Below are positions 10,401 to 19,186 of a stretch of 64,000 bases of DNA, one piece after another. Source of the DNA: Tritrichomonas musculus (lineage: Eukaryota; Parabasalia; Tritrichomonadida; Tritrichomonadidae). The stretch covers positions 62,001 to 126,000 of the forward strand of contig JAPFFF010000015.1 of the NCBI GenBank assembly GCA_039105265.1. Direction: 5' to 3'. A program made the position numbers and the translations under genes. The notes beneath the pieces were generated by a model. The model was not told the origin of the DNA, made no database searches, and worked only from the letters and a program-made list of their open reading frames with translations. Position 1 is the first letter of the stretch. Each line of letters opens with the position of its first letter.

Positions 10401-13400
10401 GAACGAGAGATAGCAGATAAAGCTTGGTCCATTTTGACAACAATGATCAAGCACAATTTGGAATTGGTCCGAAGAAAGTTTGGTGAAAAGGACAGCAAGA
10501 AGTATTCATATGACTACATCATGATGATCTACAAATTCATGATGAACCTCGCCACAGATTATGTAGTGATCAAGTGTCTTGAAGTACTGAAGAACCTTCT
10601 TAGTGAAAATTATCGAGAAGTGAACGAGTGCCTTAAAGATGAGACAGTCATCGGCCCATTTGTCAGTCTGATGGGACAAAAATCAGATGATATTCAAGTT
10701 TTGGCTCTTCAAGTCATTGACCAATTGAAGAGGGACATTAACTTCCACAAGACAATCATCCAATGCATGTATGCACTAAATAGTGAAAATGAAATTACAA
10801 CAAAACTGGTCAATGAGACATTCAATCTTTTCATTGTCTATGATCCAGAAGACAGCAACAAACTTATCGAGTTCAATGCTGATTACCTTCCATTTTTGGC
10901 AAGCATCTGCAATGATTATTGTGGAGAAGACAAGCAACTTGTAACCAAAATATGCGAGAAATTTACAGATTTCTTGTCTCAATATCAAAAGAAGGCATAT
11001 TTACTTCTTGGAGTTCCTTGCTGGTATGACTGGATGAGAGATCTTTTTAGAATTGTTTACGATCCAAAAAAAAGCTACAAGATGTTTTCATTCCCATTTG
11101 CTTCTCTTCTTGAATTGGACTTCCGAAATTGCGACATCAAACCAACAAGAACCCTCTTCTACTCTCTTGACAACAGCGATGCTGGCGACACACGAGACGC
11201 AAAGACATTCATCTTATCCAAGCTTATTCATGATAACGATGTCGGACAGGAACAGGCTTTGGCAGCCTACCCACTTATCTTCGACCACCTTGTGTTTGAG
11301 AAGACACCAAAATTTGGAAAAGAAACATCGTGTACATTTAAATTTAGGACTCTCACACAGGAGAACATCAAAGAAGAAGAAGTTGAACTAGCGAAAGCAT
11401 TGATTTATCACTCACTGGGCCAGGGAGACTCGTCAAACATCAAGACCAAAATTGGCGGCTACCTTGATATGGAAATTGTCTTTGCTAACTCAATTGTTAC
11501 AGCGATGCTCCTCCGATGGAAGCCGAATGACTATGCAGATGCAGTCAGGCAGATCAAGAAAAACCTGAAAAGCGGCAACGCCGATCTGAACCAGAAGTGC
11601 GCGTCTGTTCTAGTTGAACCATTCATTGGACACGAATTCAAAGAAGGTGAAGAAGGACTGAAGGCTGCGATTGAGTCACTTGACGAGTATCTGAATAAGA
11701 ACGGAAGCAGAATGAAGGACAAAGCGATCCAAGACAAGAGAGGCGCTGCAATCGATGAAGTTGAGAATTGCAAGACTTCATTCCAAGGCTACTACATGAT
11801 TGAGGCACAGGAAGTGATCAACGAGCGTAATAAAGACATAACAGAAAACTTGGGTGTCAAAATCGACAATGAAGAAGAAGACAGCCTTGAGAATCGAAGG
11901 GAAGCATTTGTAACAGCTCTTACAACGACAATCCTCAATCCAGACACATCAAGAGGCGTCAGCTACGACAACCGCGCCTACTTAGTTGAGAGGAACAACG
12001 AATACAAGACAGAAGTCAAACGTATCGAGAAGATGAAGGATTCATTCCTGAAGTCTCTCTTGCGACGTCCTGGTCCCTGGCTTGATGAGAAAGACGATGA
12101 CACGAAGTACATGGCATTCAACCACATCTCAAAGCGAGGCCAGCGAGTGATGCTGAAAGTCAACGACCAGTTCGACGACCACCGAGACGCGTCAGCCAAC
12201 ATGAAAGAGAACCGAAGCCTAGAAGCGAAAGATACGAAGACAGAACAAAAGACAGAAGAATACCAAATGCCATACAAGACATCAGAAGATGTTGATGAAT
12301 TCTACCTGATGATCAACCAGTTCAATGCCATCCTCCAGGAAATTGCCAACAACTACGAAGGCGTCATCAAATTCACAGACAGAGCGATCTCCTTCATATC
12401 TGGAAAGGCAAGCGGAGACAAAAAAGGAATAGAAGATGCGAACAAATCATCAGATTCAGATGATGAAGACGAAGACGATGGCGATCACACATTTGACAAG
12501 AAGCTCACCATTGAATTCAAGAACATCATGTTTGTTCTTGATCGCCGTGTCTATCGTGAAGAGAAGGGCTGCGAAATCTTCCTTGACAACTACAAGAGCT
12601 ACTTCATCTACTTCCCGAACAAAGAAGAGCGAGACCGATTTTACGCTGAGTTGGACACACAGATCACAGCAGCGAGCTTTTCACAGGAAGACCAGTTTAC
12701 GACAGGAAACAACAAGTTCAACTTCTTCCAGTCACTTCGCCAGAAGTGCAACAGCATCCACCAGACCAAGCCAAGCAAGGATCTCATTTCAGACCTCAGA
12801 TTGGACATTCTTTGGCAGAACAACAAACTGACGAACTACGAGTATCTTTACTACCTGAACATCCTTGGTGGACGAAGCTTCAACTACCCAAACCAGTATC
12901 CAATCTTCCCTCTTCTTATCAAAGAGTGCAAAGAGAACCACTTCGACCTGACAAATGATTCAATGTACCGCGACCTTGGACTTCCAGTAATGAAGCTGAA
13001 TCCCGACAATTTCCAGAATCTTCTCAGACAGTATCAAGGTGCTGATCCTGATCATAAATGCTTAGTATTTACGATGCCTTCTTCCGGCTTCTATCCAGCA
13101 TTGGCAATGTGCCGAGTTGAGCCATTTACAACACTTCAAGTCAGCATCAGCACATCAGGATCAATTAAAAAGTTTGACGATACAAATCGTCAATTCTATT
13201 CAATTCCTGTCTCCATGTATGAAGCTGTTTATGAAACTTATTCACAAAACTTATGCGAAGCTATTCCAGAGTTCTTCACATTTCCATTCATGTTTTTCAA
13301 TGAGAACAAGTTTGACTTTGGAGAAAGAACGGATGATCCAAAAGGACCGATTGACAATGTCATTCTTCCTCCTTGGTGCCAATTTGAAGATGAAAGAGCA

Positions 13401-14738
13401 AACGAAACCTCACACATTGTGAACTCGCACATCTTTTCATCAGTTTGCCGTATTGCACTTGAGAGCGAATATGCATCAAAGAACCTTCACAAGTGGATCA
13501 ATCTTTACTTCACGAAAGGAAGAGGATACTGCTACGAAGATGACTCAAACAAGAAGGACCAACCTCTCTATCAAATGTTCGAATCATACTCTTATCCAGA
13601 GAATCTAAATCCATCCATTTACATTCCAACATACGAGCACATTGGAATGTTGCCAGAGATTTTGTTCGATCGTCCACACGTGAAGAAGAATCTTGCTGAG
13701 CTTAGTGTTCAAAGTGAAACGCAGAAGCACGAACATTTCCCAGCTGTTCAAGGTGAAAAAATCACAAACATCATCAAGGATGTTGCCATCTCAGAAAACT
13801 TGGTTCTCTTTGACCTTGAAAACATCGAGAACAACGGAATCAAGGCTCCATCGAACATTGGCGAGCTTCAGTGCGTTGTTCGAAACAGCCAAAATGAGAG
13901 TGAAGGAGGAAGCCTTGCAGTCTTCTGCACAAAGTCGAATCCATTTGTGACCGTTCAGAACATGTCAGGCGGCAAGAAGCTTTCAGCAGAGTGCCACATC
14001 ACATCAACAGTCACGTCAGTCACGAGCGTCGGCAACCGTTTCCTGATTGTCGGAGGAAGCGACGCATCGCTGAGCGTGTGGAAGGTCTCATTCAAGAAGC
14101 GAAACACAGGCATCCTAAACAGGGTCATCCATGGCAGCAACGAAGGCGGGGATGAAGAATTCGAGATCAAACAAGTTTGCAGCTCTTGCTTCCACACAGC
14201 CGAGATTGCCTCGATTGGCGGCTGCTACGAGAACGGCCTTGTTGTTTCCCTTGACAAGCGAAACATCCTCATCTTCGAGACACTTTTCGACCAGAGGTTC
14301 ATCAACTTTGCAGACCTGAGCAGCAAGGAGATGCTGGAGGACGGAGAAGGATTCTACGACAAGACGCAGATCTTCGTCTACAAGTCGGGAACAGTCGCAG
14401 TTGTCCAGAGGAAGCGAGTCCTGTTCTTCGACAGCCACGGCAAGCTGATCTACATTTGGAAGCTTGATAGCATCAAAGGAAGCTTTGGAGTGAAGAAGTA
14501 CTACGACATCGACACACGCGAGATGCTGATTGTTGGATACAAGGAAGGAGACGCAAGCCAGATCTGCATCTTCGACATCACACTGTTCAGGACAGCAGAC
14601 ACAATCAAAACCAAACTGGTGTTCGACCACTTCTGCCCAATCAACAAGATAAGGAAGATCATCTTATCAAACAAAGATGGATTCTCAACAATTGACTTCG
14701 GATATGCAATCAAGACAAACATTTCCCCTGATGAATAA
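7494..14738 (+). CDS. BEACH domain protein with ConA-like, PH-like and WD40 regions
   Basis: A 2414-residue protein of the BEACH family (neurobeachin/LYST/LvsA relatives), large scaffolds in vesicle traffic and membrane fusion. Long helical repeats fill the N-terminal 550 residues. A ConA/LamG-like sandwich lies at about 570-765 (FGTESK and SLMCDISTIIITEGD blocks). A PH-like region lies at about 1665-1725 (FKNIMFVLDRRVYR). The BEACH domain runs about 1760-2060, with LTNYEYLYYLNILGGRSFNY, QYPIFPLL and YEHIGMLPEILFDRPH, matching the signature blocks of the family. The C-terminal 300 residues form weak WD40 repeats (SVTSVGNRFLIVGGSDASLSVWKV). The start is the first ATG after an A-rich leader. 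Base composition changes along the gene: the 5' third is as AT-rich as its neighbours, while roughly 9.3-14.7 kb is clearly richer in G and C. No intron is seen. Confidence 0.93.
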   Translation: MALGIITNRYNTILSSSNDDFYYENVRFPPIQSNDSKLTSIAESTFLPQINKDSKINFNRDLEKALKSDVNTILNADDTSYFRLFLTFFSSRPTFEIRSTRLYALYVLSLANASKVHESTFSEDLFQRNLQRELIFHEDIFPIDPTTNECKFDYIKKVNHLLFQSVTLIPEKDQNNLYKKILEYCYPNDEARRTIYNFLPLILEISEYKETPEGQGKPDIKEIFLKSELFARILKECENDIVLFDIVRFFIEKNPFESLILNKSFREVLPRLYFKPNYQVTIVEIITAALKEVVRLQRNLNNLTDQNQQEATIKTEQLEVIQIIENIIDQCNNDQTKKREFREVYPAIKDYFPQFSDNIFEFIIEENIFENLAKLSIYSQELLQHYIQLLTGMYSRHYEFEYRMSSRKYKIYDTIEEYKQEFPELELLKQLSFCSESNNNENKYIRNYKGIEVMISLFPLMGEHEHEFSDFLYIQASNAGNLLELSRAKVPEFILKRLKEIKKGELKNIVNNYIKLFKLIGSVVFSNSTFYRTIETLRCKTFEYGNDVINIIRDLILVNDRAENDKKEPISFFRLDAGIECGIFGPKLKNEIVNNFSINFCIRINQISDGEEGEEGEKEDYRKKYLPLFYIQSNASKAKIGLGINKGELYLIEVNSRGEVLKQDKIGDIKLQQGQWEFLQVSFSKGFLKREMTVVHNSEEKSVQKLKNSIDRDSFIFFGTESKDSDSKSLMCDISTIIITEGDGAITKEDLLDSYGRKQNDKIVSELNPTNGHERICFDTGNNDGNIVEYRGRSIPFIPNIYEVFQTVGSLINILPLFKHKEKTNEETTQFLVSLLQIIKRMVTLTKEVKAIFTESRFFELLQGFLLEINSKILTIEFMTEIFDLYKELYQIEELRYQMAQHIILNYTLIMRLMKPVYEKVINELIPQQVIVDKDSDSYHYSYLPSFIFQTYKFFSMMQKKGSSNPPTVEREIADKAWSILTTMIKHNLELVRRKFGEKDSKKYSYDYIMMIYKFMMNLATDYVVIKCLEVLKNLLSENYREVNECLKDETVIGPFVSLMGQKSDDIQVLALQVIDQLKRDINFHKTIIQCMYALNSENEITTKLVNETFNLFIVYDPEDSNKLIEFNADYLPFLASICNDYCGEDKQLVTKICEKFTDFLSQYQKKAYLLLGVPCWYDWMRDLFRIVYDPKKSYKMFSFPFASLLELDFRNCDIKPTRTLFYSLDNSDAGDTRDAKTFILSKLIHDNDVGQEQALAAYPLIFDHLVFEKTPKFGKETSCTFKFRTLTQENIKEEEVELAKALIYHSLGQGDSSNIKTKIGGYLDMEIVFANSIVTAMLLRWKPNDYADAVRQIKKNLKSGNADLNQKCASVLVEPFIGHEFKEGEEGLKAAIESLDEYLNKNGSRMKDKAIQDKRGAAIDEVENCKTSFQGYYMIEAQEVINERNKDITENLGVKIDNEEEDSLENRREAFVTALTTTILNPDTSRGVSYDNRAYLVERNNEYKTEVKRIEKMKDSFLKSLLRRPGPWLDEKDDDTKYMAFNHISKRGQRVMLKVNDQFDDHRDASANMKENRSLEAKDTKTEQKTEEYQMPYKTSEDVDEFYLMINQFNAILQEIANNYEGVIKFTDRAISFISGKASGDKKGIEDANKSSDSDDEDEDDGDHTFDKKLTIEFKNIMFVLDRRVYREEKGCEIFLDNYKSYFIYFPNKEERDRFYAELDTQITAASFSQEDQFTTGNNKFNFFQSLRQKCNSIHQTKPSKDLISDLRLDILWQNNKLTNYEYLYYLNILGGRSFNYPNQYPIFPLLIKECKENHFDLTNDSMYRDLGLPVMKLNPDNFQNLLRQYQGADPDHKCLVFTMPSSGFYPALAMCRVEPFTTLQVSISTSGSIKKFDDTNRQFYSIPVSMYEAVYETYSQNLCEAIPEFFTFPFMFFNENKFDFGERTDDPKGPIDNVILPPWCQFEDERANETSHIVNSHIFSSVCRIALESEYASKNLHKWINLYFTKGRGYCYEDDSNKKDQPLYQMFESYSYPENLNPSIYIPTYEHIGMLPEILFDRPHVKKNLAELSVQSETQKHEHFPAVQGEKITNIIKDVAISENLVLFDLENIENNGIKAPSNIGELQCVVRNSQNESEGGSLAVFCTKSNPFVTVQNMSGGKKLSAECHITSTVTSVTSVGNRFLIVGGSDASLSVWKVSFKKRNTGILNRVIHGSNEGGDEEFEIKQVCSSCFHTAEIASIGGCYENGLVVSLDKRNILIFETLFDQRFINFADLSSKEMLEDGEGFYDKTQIFVYKSGTVAVVQRKRVLFFDSHGKLIYIWKLDSIKGSFGVKKYYDIDTREMLIVGYKEGDASQICIFDITLFRTADTIKTKLVFDHFCPINKIRKIILSNKDGFSTIDFGYAIKTNISPDE

Positions 14739-15151
14739 ACTTTTTCTTTCATTCAGCATTTTTTATTAAAATTTGACCTAATTAAATTATTATTCATTTT
14801 AATTTTTTCTAATTACTTTTTTTTAGAGGTATAATGATAAAGATTAAGATTATTATTATTATTTTTTTACAAAAGATGAAGTCTTTAACTCTGATTATTT
14901 GAAAATCTAATATATTAGATAATCAAACCAGTGGCATCAAAATCAGCTCATTTTAATTTTTTAATTAAATATATGAATGATTTATCATTTCTTTTATATC
15001 CTTTTTTGTGATCTCATGCAATAATCTTTTTTTGATTTCATTTACAGGAAAAAAGTACACCAAATTGATGTATAAATAAATTTAATATAGGCCAATAAAT
15101 AATTTAGTAATAAACAATAATTAACTATTACAAAATGTGAATTTGCGAAGA
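14739..15151. other. Convergent intergenic stretch
   Basis: The 3' ends of the BEACH gene and the E2F gene face each other here. The BEACH stop is directly followed by A, giving the TAAA context. A run of TTATTATTATTATT lies near 14850. No further gene or hairpin is apparent. Confidence 0.45.
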
Positions 15152-15769
15152 TTATTCAATATTTGTAAGGAATGATTGAATTGTTTTATCTGTTTTTGAA
15201 ATAGGTTGAACATTTATTGCACCATCACCATTTTCAACGCGACAAATTAATCGATGGACTTCTGGATCATTTGGATCACTATCCATTTTAACACTGAGAC
15301 TTCTAGGTCCAGTAATTGAAAATAACATATAATCACCATCTGGATCAAGATTTGAAATATCATTTTCAGTAATATACGCGAATTGATGGAATAATTCAGA
15401 TTCAGATAAGTCATTGAGTTCAGTTTCACATTTATTTAATAGCATATCTAGTTCTCTTTCATGATCTGAAATTATAGCATTGTTATTGTTATTATTATTA
15501 TTAAAATCATTACTAAACCCACCTGCTAAATTATTATCTAGATTTAACTTGGCTATATCTTGGGTTTCTGCTATTTTTACTTTTGATTTACCTAGTCTTT
15601 GGATTAATCCAACACCAGCAAGGACATTAATAATGTCATACAATCTTCTTTTTGGCGTATTTAATTTTCGTTCACAGAAAGAAAGATCGACTTCTTTACC
15701 ATTGGCTTCTGTCAGTATTTTTATAAATGATTGTGTCAAATTGACTAATGTTTGCTTTTCGTAAGCCAT
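15152..15769 (-). CDS. E2F-family transcription factor
   Basis: A 205-residue protein with a full E2F core. Residues 7-70 form the winged helix that contacts DNA: LVNLTQSFIKILTEANG, then TPKRRLYDIINVLAGVGLIQ, which carries the RRxYDIxNVL signature of E2F rather than the RRRVYDALNVL of DP. An asparagine run (about residues 90-98) separates it from a coiled-coil/marked-box domain: MLLNKCETELNDLSESELFH, AYITENDISNL, SITGPRSLSVKMD, and NGDGAINVQPIS, equivalent to AYVTxxDI and GPIDVYLC in animal E2F. There is no long activation tail or evident pocket-protein-binding peptide. E2F works with a DP partner to drive cell-cycle genes; an A/B-type cyclin lies 15 kb away but is not linked in an operon. 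Function is inferred from the domains. Confidence 0.88.
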   Translation of the reverse strand: MAYEKQTLVNLTQSFIKILTEANGKEVDLSFCERKLNTPKRRLYDIINVLAGVGLIQRLGKSKVKIAETQDIAKLNLDNNLAGGFSNDFNNNNNNNNAIISDHERELDMLLNKCETELNDLSESELFHQFAYITENDISNLDPDGDYMLFSITGPRSLSVKMDSDPNDPEVHRLICRVENGDGAINVQPISKTDKTIQSFLTNIE

Positions 15770-15995
15770 TAAAAATTCAAAACGTTCTCTATTTGAAAAT
15801 TTGAATAGAAATAATTTATATATATAAAATCATTATTTCATGAAATCCATTAAAATTCATATCCTTTACTCCCAAAATAATATCTTCAATATTTAGAATA
15901 TACCACTTTTTGATATTCTATTTGGTTTTTGTTTTTTATTTAAAAAGTTAAACAAAAAAATTTTTTTCATTTTCAAAATTTAGTTGATAATCATA

Positions 15996-16175
15996 ATGTC
16001 AGGCAAGCCAGAAACAGCGACAAAAGCACCCAATACAACCACAACTAATACAGACTCTAACTTTAAACCAGGTTTAACTCTTCCACCTGAACTTAAAAAT
16101 ATATCTATAGATTATAATAAATTTGGGACGTTCAATACACTTCCTAAACTTACTTCAAAAAATGAACCAAAATAA
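15996..16175 (+). CDS. Small hypothetical protein
   Basis: A 59-63-residue open frame, threonine-, asparagine- and proline-rich at the start (TTTTNTDSNFKPGLTLPPEL), ending IDYNKFGTFNTLPKLTSKNE. I do not recognise it. ATG codons at 15984 and 15996 are both in frame; the second (MSGKP) is preferred because the first gives an odd hydrophobic start. It lies head-to-head with the E2F gene, about 225 bp apart, and its stop runs into TAAAATATTATTATTTG, followed by the 12-bp palindrome TTGTTCGAACAA. Codon content fits the neighbours. It may be a real small gene, but nothing beyond its openness and position supports that. Confidence 0.4.
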   Translation: MSGKPETATKAPNTTTTNTDSNFKPGLTLPPELKNISIDYNKFGTFNTLPKLTSKNEPK

Positions 16176-16397
16176 AATATTATTATTTGAACTTGTTCGA
16201 ACAAATAAATTGTTGATTTTATTGCTCTCAAATCCAATACGAATTATAATTCACTTATATTAAACGTTTTTAATAATTAGACTTGATATAAATTTTATTT
16301 CTATAAATCTCAAGCATTTTTTTTTTTTTTCTCCAAATAGATTAAGTAAGAAGAGATGTCCAAATTATATTTTTATTAAGAGTGGTGTCAATAATTT

Positions 16398-17117
16398 TCA
16401 AGCATCTAAAACGCATTCAATACCTAATTCTTCACATTTTTGTCGAATTGCTTCTCTAAGATTTTCGTTTCTTTTCTGAACGTCTTTTATTGCTTTCTGA
16501 ATTTCTGCTTCAGTGCTTTGATTATCGATTATTGGGAGAGCACCATTTGTTCTCAGATCGTAAAGGATAGCTTCATTATCTGCAAATGTAGCAAATAATT
16601 TTTGATGGTCTTTAACATAAACGGTTGTCATTTCTTCGAGTGTCTGACGATCTTCTTCCGAATTCAATTCTTCATTTTCTTCGTCATCTGGGCGTAAGAA
16701 AAGTTTGGTTTTCTGTCTTCTCAACATTAATTCAGCAGTTTTAATTTCTTCACGTGTGGTTTTAATATTGTTAATAATTTTTATGTTTTTTCCAACACTC
16801 GCAATTGTTAAGAAACGAAAGTTGTGTTTTTGAGAAAGCGGTGTATTGGTCAGATCGAGATTTGATAACGAAGGCTGCTCTGAGAGGCCATTCAAATATT
16901 GAACTGGACAATTGATAGCAACAATAGTTTCAAGGTTTGGTTGCGGCTTTAAAAGAGCAAAATTTGAAACTTGAGTATCGGTTAAAATTAATGTTCTTAA
17001 AGCGGGTAAAACACCCAAACGTTTCAAATCTCGATCACCAAACTCACGACCAGAAAGATCAAGGCGACCATCAATAATCCTTCCAATTGGCTTTCTTTCT
17101 TGTGAAGCTTGAGACAT
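16398..17117 (-). CDS. Leucine-rich repeat protein
   Basis: A 239-residue protein. The first half holds about four LRR units: GRLDLSGREFGDRDLKRLG, LPALRTLILTDTQVSNFALL, PNLETIVAINCPVQYLNGL, and PSLSNLDLTNTPLSQ. The second half is charged and helical (TREEIKTAELMLRRQKTK, EEIQ-type stretches and a final KRNENLREAIRQKCEELGI), probably a short coiled coil. LRR proteins of this size usually act as protein-binding adaptors; the partner cannot be read from the sequence. There is no signal peptide or membrane segment. It converges with the small unknown gene upstream at 16175. The LRR call is firm, the function is not known. Confidence 0.8.
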   Translation of the reverse strand: MSQASQERKPIGRIIDGRLDLSGREFGDRDLKRLGVLPALRTLILTDTQVSNFALLKPQPNLETIVAINCPVQYLNGLSEQPSLSNLDLTNTPLSQKHNFRFLTIASVGKNIKIINNIKTTREEIKTAELMLRRQKTKLFLRPDDEENEELNSEEDRQTLEEMTTVYVKDHQKLFATFADNEAILYDLRTNGALPIIDNQSTEAEIQKAIKDVQKRNENLREAIRQKCEELGIECVLDA

Positions 17118-17806
17118 GTAATTTATTTATTTTTCAAATAAAAATTATTTATGAACAAATATTAATTCAAATTTATCATGAAATGTGAAATAAAAATATA
17201 ATGTTTAGAAAAAGTTAGCTTTTTTACAAAACAAACAAATAATTGAATATATAAAACATGCGAATGATTAAAATCATTGGACAAAGTACAAATGCCCTAA
17301 GAAATCAAAATTGAGAGATGTTTAAAGGAAAGAGAAAAAATAGAAGCATTTCTTTTTGCATTTGAAAAGTTTCATACATTAACGTATGATTACAAGATCA
17401 CCAATACTAAACGTATGAATTTATTTCCATATTTTTTTTGAACATATAAAACTATTAACATATCTATTCAAAGAAGAATGCATATGCAATTATCAATTTT
17501 TTAATGATCATTACTTTAATTCATAAAAAAATACCAAAATCAATATCTTTTTTCATTTTGCTTCCTAATTCATTATCTATTTAAAATGTTAAATGACATA
17601 TAGAATTTAAAGCTATTTCAACTTTAAAATAAAAAAAAAATTATTTTGCTTGAAACTTTTTCATCTTTCATGACACTTGAAGTATCTGTTTGAAAGGCTG
17701 CTATTGCTTTATGCTATGATTATTTAAGTATACCAGCATAAATTGGATATCGATTCAAAAAAATAACGAAATTGTTTGCGAATTCTTTTGTATTGATGAA
17801 AAATCA
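17118..17806. other. 690-bp intergenic stretch
   Basis: Between two minus-strand genes. The LRR gene's leader contains TTCATAAAT, a possible initiator. No gene or RNA is supported. A CATACATTAACGTATGATT stretch near 17370 contains the palindrome CATTAACGTATG only imperfectly. Confidence 0.4.
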
Positions 17807-18460
17807 TCATTGTAATAAGAGCGATTTCAATGATTTCAAACATTTATGATTGATCTGTGTTTTATCTATTGTAACTTCTGAACCAAATTGAAGGTCAGGA
17901 ATATTTTCTCTGAGAATTTGGTATACTTTAATTAGAACGTTCTCGTCAGTAATTTGATCAATTTTTTTCTGCAGCTCATCAAGTTCTGGTTGCTTTATTA
18001 AAGAAGAAAACGATAAAGAAGATTTCATTTGTGGTAATCCATTACTTTGTTCACAAATCTCATCTTGAAACTTGGGTTCCATTATACTAATTATAATTTT
18101 TGTAACTCCAGAAAGTTTTTTTATCTTTGATGCCTTAAATTCTTTTTCATTTCTTGGCGCATTTTGAATCTTTTTTTGAAATTGCTCTAAAAAATCGTTG
18201 AGAATGAAATTTTCAGGAGAATTTGGTTCCGAACAATCGATTTTATCATAGAGAAAATCATTAAAATCAATTGCAAAATCATATATTGAAGCATATTGCA
18301 ATTTATTTAATTTTTTTTCAATAAGGGAGAACGTAAGATTACTTGCCATTCCATTAGGCGTATTAATTACAACATCTCCAATTGGGCTATCTTTGATTTT
18401 TTGTATATATTTTTTGCAAAATTGTAATTGAAATTCATTCATTAAAATTAATGTAACCAT
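17807..18460 (-). CDS. Short bromodomain-like and NET-domain (BET-like) protein
   Basis: About 217 residues from the ATG at 18460; upstream and downstream ATGs at 18502 and 18439 are also possible. The first half (FCKKYIQKIKDSPIGDVVI through YASIYDFAIDFNDFLYDKI) resembles the first and last helices of a bromodomain, with the helix Y-x-S-x-x-x-F-x-x-D pattern, but the loop that reads acetyl-lysine is compressed. The C-terminal 60 residues (PELDELQKKIDQITDENVLI, then YQILRENIPDLQ, VTIDKTQINHKCLKSLKSLL) match the extra-terminal NET domain of BET proteins. Trichomonads carry many small bromodomain-NET proteins, so the architecture fits the lineage. It would act in the nucleus on chromatin. The NET part is the stronger of the two assignments. 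Confidence 0.65.
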   Translation of the reverse strand: MVTLILMNEFQLQFCKKYIQKIKDSPIGDVVINTPNGMASNLTFSLIEKKLNKLQYASIYDFAIDFNDFLYDKIDCSEPNSPENFILNDFLEQFQKKIQNAPRNEKEFKASKIKKLSGVTKIIISIMEPKFQDEICEQSNGLPQMKSSLSFSSLIKQPELDELQKKIDQITDENVLIKVYQILRENIPDLQFGSEVTIDKTQINHKCLKSLKSLLLQ

Positions 18461-18502
18461 TTTTTTTTTGAAGCCAAAAAAGAAATTACAGTGCCCAAAC
18501 AT

Positions 18503-19183
18503 CTTTTAGATTTACACACAAAAATATTCTATTGAATATACGCTCTTATTACTCTTTGATGGGACTGATTTTGAGCGTTGATTCTAAATAATCGTGTATA
18601 GATTTTTTTTCTCAAAATATAGATTTTTTTTTCAAAAAGTGGATGATATAACAGACCTCTTAGTTAAGAAAGACGGCCGTTAATGAATGTCTCAAAGTTC
18701 GTTATTTTATTTCAAACTTCCTTATGTTTTGAATGCTTCTTACAAATAAAAAAATGTAATATACTTTTTATAAAAGGAAGTTCCATTAAATTACATAATT
18801 AGAGATAATATTTATATTTTCCTATATAACGCAAATGATTAGTTAATTGAATGAAAATATTGACTAATTTATAAAAATCAACAATTTACAATATTGAATT
18901 TTTTTGACTCAATAAGAATGTTATTTTAAGGTGTTCTTTATCAATTACAAATATAAATAAAAAAAAATTAAATAACACAAATAAATAGCTATTTTAAATA
19001 ATAAATAATAACAAATTCCCATGAACTATTTTCTATTTTAAACGATTTTGATTAAAAAAAGAATTAACAAAATTTGTTACTTATAGAAAAATTGATTTTA
19101 TTTAGAAATTATTTGAATAAAATAAATAATGAAAATTTCAATATTCATTAAAATTGATCTTCGTTTTCTAAAGTCATTTCTCC
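18503..19183. other. Divergent intergenic stretch
   Basis: Separates the bromodomain/NET gene (minus) from the RasGEF gene (plus), so it should hold both promoters. Apart from A/T-rich sequence and the short segment GACGGCCGTTAATGAATGTC near 18670 nothing stands out. Confidence 0.4.
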
Positions 19184-19186
19184 ATG
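19174..19186 (+). promoter_or_regulatory. Initiator-like TCATTTCTCC next to the start codon
   Basis: TCATTTCTCC lies directly before the ATG of the RasGEF gene. It fits the trichomonad initiator pattern TCA+1YT(A/T)Y with a very short leader of under 10 bases. The pattern is established for Trichomonas vaginalis; use here is inferred from the match and its position. Confidence 0.4.

Noticed and set aside
14115-14630. 171-residue minus-strand open frame inside the BEACH gene
   Set aside because: Antisense shadow caused by the GC-richer codon use of the true gene.
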